From: Nostoc sp. T09
GTDB taxonomy: Bacteria; Cyanobacteriota; Cyanobacteriia; Cyanobacteriales; Nostocaceae
Length of the DNA: 62,191 nucleotides
Assembly (NCBI RefSeq): GCF_002154695.1
Contig: NZ_MTAV01000033.1
Location: 1 to 62,191 of the forward strand
Direction of reading: 5' to 3'
The notes beneath the pieces are model-generated. The model did not search any database. It saw only the letters and a program-made list of their open reading frames with translations, and was not told where the DNA came from. Positions 61,890-62,191 of the stretch are shown piece after piece (the stretch's first letter is position 1; each line of letters opens with the position of its first letter). Made by a program: the position numbers and the translations under genes.

Positions 61890-62123
61890 ATGCTTAAAAA
61901 AAACCAAGCTCAAGAACTAATAAAAATTTTTGAAAAAGCCTGCCAGGGTATGGAAGAAAAAAGATACATAGATTATGAATTTGTTGGTATGGAATGGGAC
62001 GACGAGACAGATACATGGGAAGTAACTTTTTACACTGAATACGGTAACAATAATTTTCCAGTGATGTGCGTTGCGCCCGTAAAGAATGGCTACAGGTTGG
62101 CGGGACGAGTGTACAAGGATTGA
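61890..62123 (+). CDS. Small hypothetical protein
   Basis: A 77-residue acidic soluble protein (IFEKACQGMEEKRYIDYEFV, DDETDTWEVTFYTEYGN, GYRLAGRVYKD). It looks like a complete alpha-beta fold but I do not recognise the family. The start ATG 61890 and stop at 62123 are clear. It is divergent from the RppA gene. Confidence 0.6.
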   Translation: MLKKNQAQELIKIFEKACQGMEEKRYIDYEFVGMEWDDETDTWEVTFYTEYGNNNFPVMCVAPVKNGYRLAGRVYKD

Positions 62124-62191
62124 TGAGTCTGACTAGAGTGAATCCCCAGCTTAATCACACACATAATGACATGATGTTAACTGATGATATT

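Overview
The window is a stretch of a filamentous, probably heterocyst-forming (Nostocales-type) cyanobacterial chromosome. This rests on the very frequent HIP1 octamer (GCGATCGC) through genes and spacers, a knotted phytochrome with its own response regulator, a kinase-TPR-WD40 protein, Uma2, DUF2752 and HEAT-repeat families, and many small palindromic or MITE-like repeats of the kind common in Nostoc relatives. No rRNA, tRNA, CRISPR array or intact transposase was recognised.

Layout. 1-5.6 kb: a run of small metabolic genes on the + strand (SDR end, glutathione S-transferase, EamA transporter, HAD phosphatase, di-iron MBL protein, Nudix hydrolase, trans-aconitate methyltransferase), mixed with gene remnants. 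5.6-7.4 kb: a HEAT-repeat protein, then a DUF4365 gene broken by an amber codon that overlaps a HicA-like small gene. 7.4-23.6 kb: the most coherent block, which looks like an organosulfur (or other small organic anion) scavenging region. It holds three different SsuA/TauA-type lipoproteins and one SsuB-type ATPase, but no permease. A minus-strand operon couples one binding protein to an AprA-like flavoprotein, a GNAT, a methyltransferase, a two-cluster ferredoxin and an ArgJ paralogue. A second minus-strand operon holds the ATPase, a DszC/SfnB-like flavin enzyme, an O-methyltransferase and an SDR. A plus-strand run holds binding protein, cysteine-dioxygenase-like cupin, class II aldolase and binding protein. 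The substrate cannot be read from the sequence.

24-34 kb: an MFS exporter and an Mrp-type ATPase, then a four-gene operon (27.3-32.0 kb) orthologous in order and protein type to E. coli ytfQ-ytfR-ytfT-yjfF (galactofuranose ABC importer). Its base composition is visibly more GC-rich than its surroundings, yet it carries HIP1 sites; it was probably acquired long ago. An ABC exporter follows. 34-46.5 kb: accessory genes, including a kinesin-light-chain-type TPR protein of nearly identical 42-residue repeats, a dispanin/CD225 protein beside a DUF2752 protein, a Ser/Thr kinase-TPR-WD40 fusion, an orphan BMP-family binding protein, a half-size TSUP carrier, a formamidase-family enzyme, and an extremely AT-rich gene with a PD-(D/E)XK-like nuclease region.

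47-52 kb: a light-signalling module of phytochrome histidine kinase, Rcp1-type response regulator and REC-GAF-histidine kinase. 52-62.2 kb: a methyltransferase, GNAT, HicBA toxin-antitoxin pair, TetR regulator with a palindromic site at its promoter followed by a hotdog thioesterase, a frameshifted small gene, a WD40 protein with a large insertion in its propeller, an acyltransferase, a Uma2 nuclease and an RppA-type regulator without a partner kinase.

A theme across the window is short palindromic repeats inside genes: a 114-bp element with terminal inverted repeats lies in frame in the GST gene, and shorter ones lie in the EamA transporter and mrp genes. A few of the calls (missing permease, unnamed small proteins, start codons) depend on searches or alignments that could not be run here.
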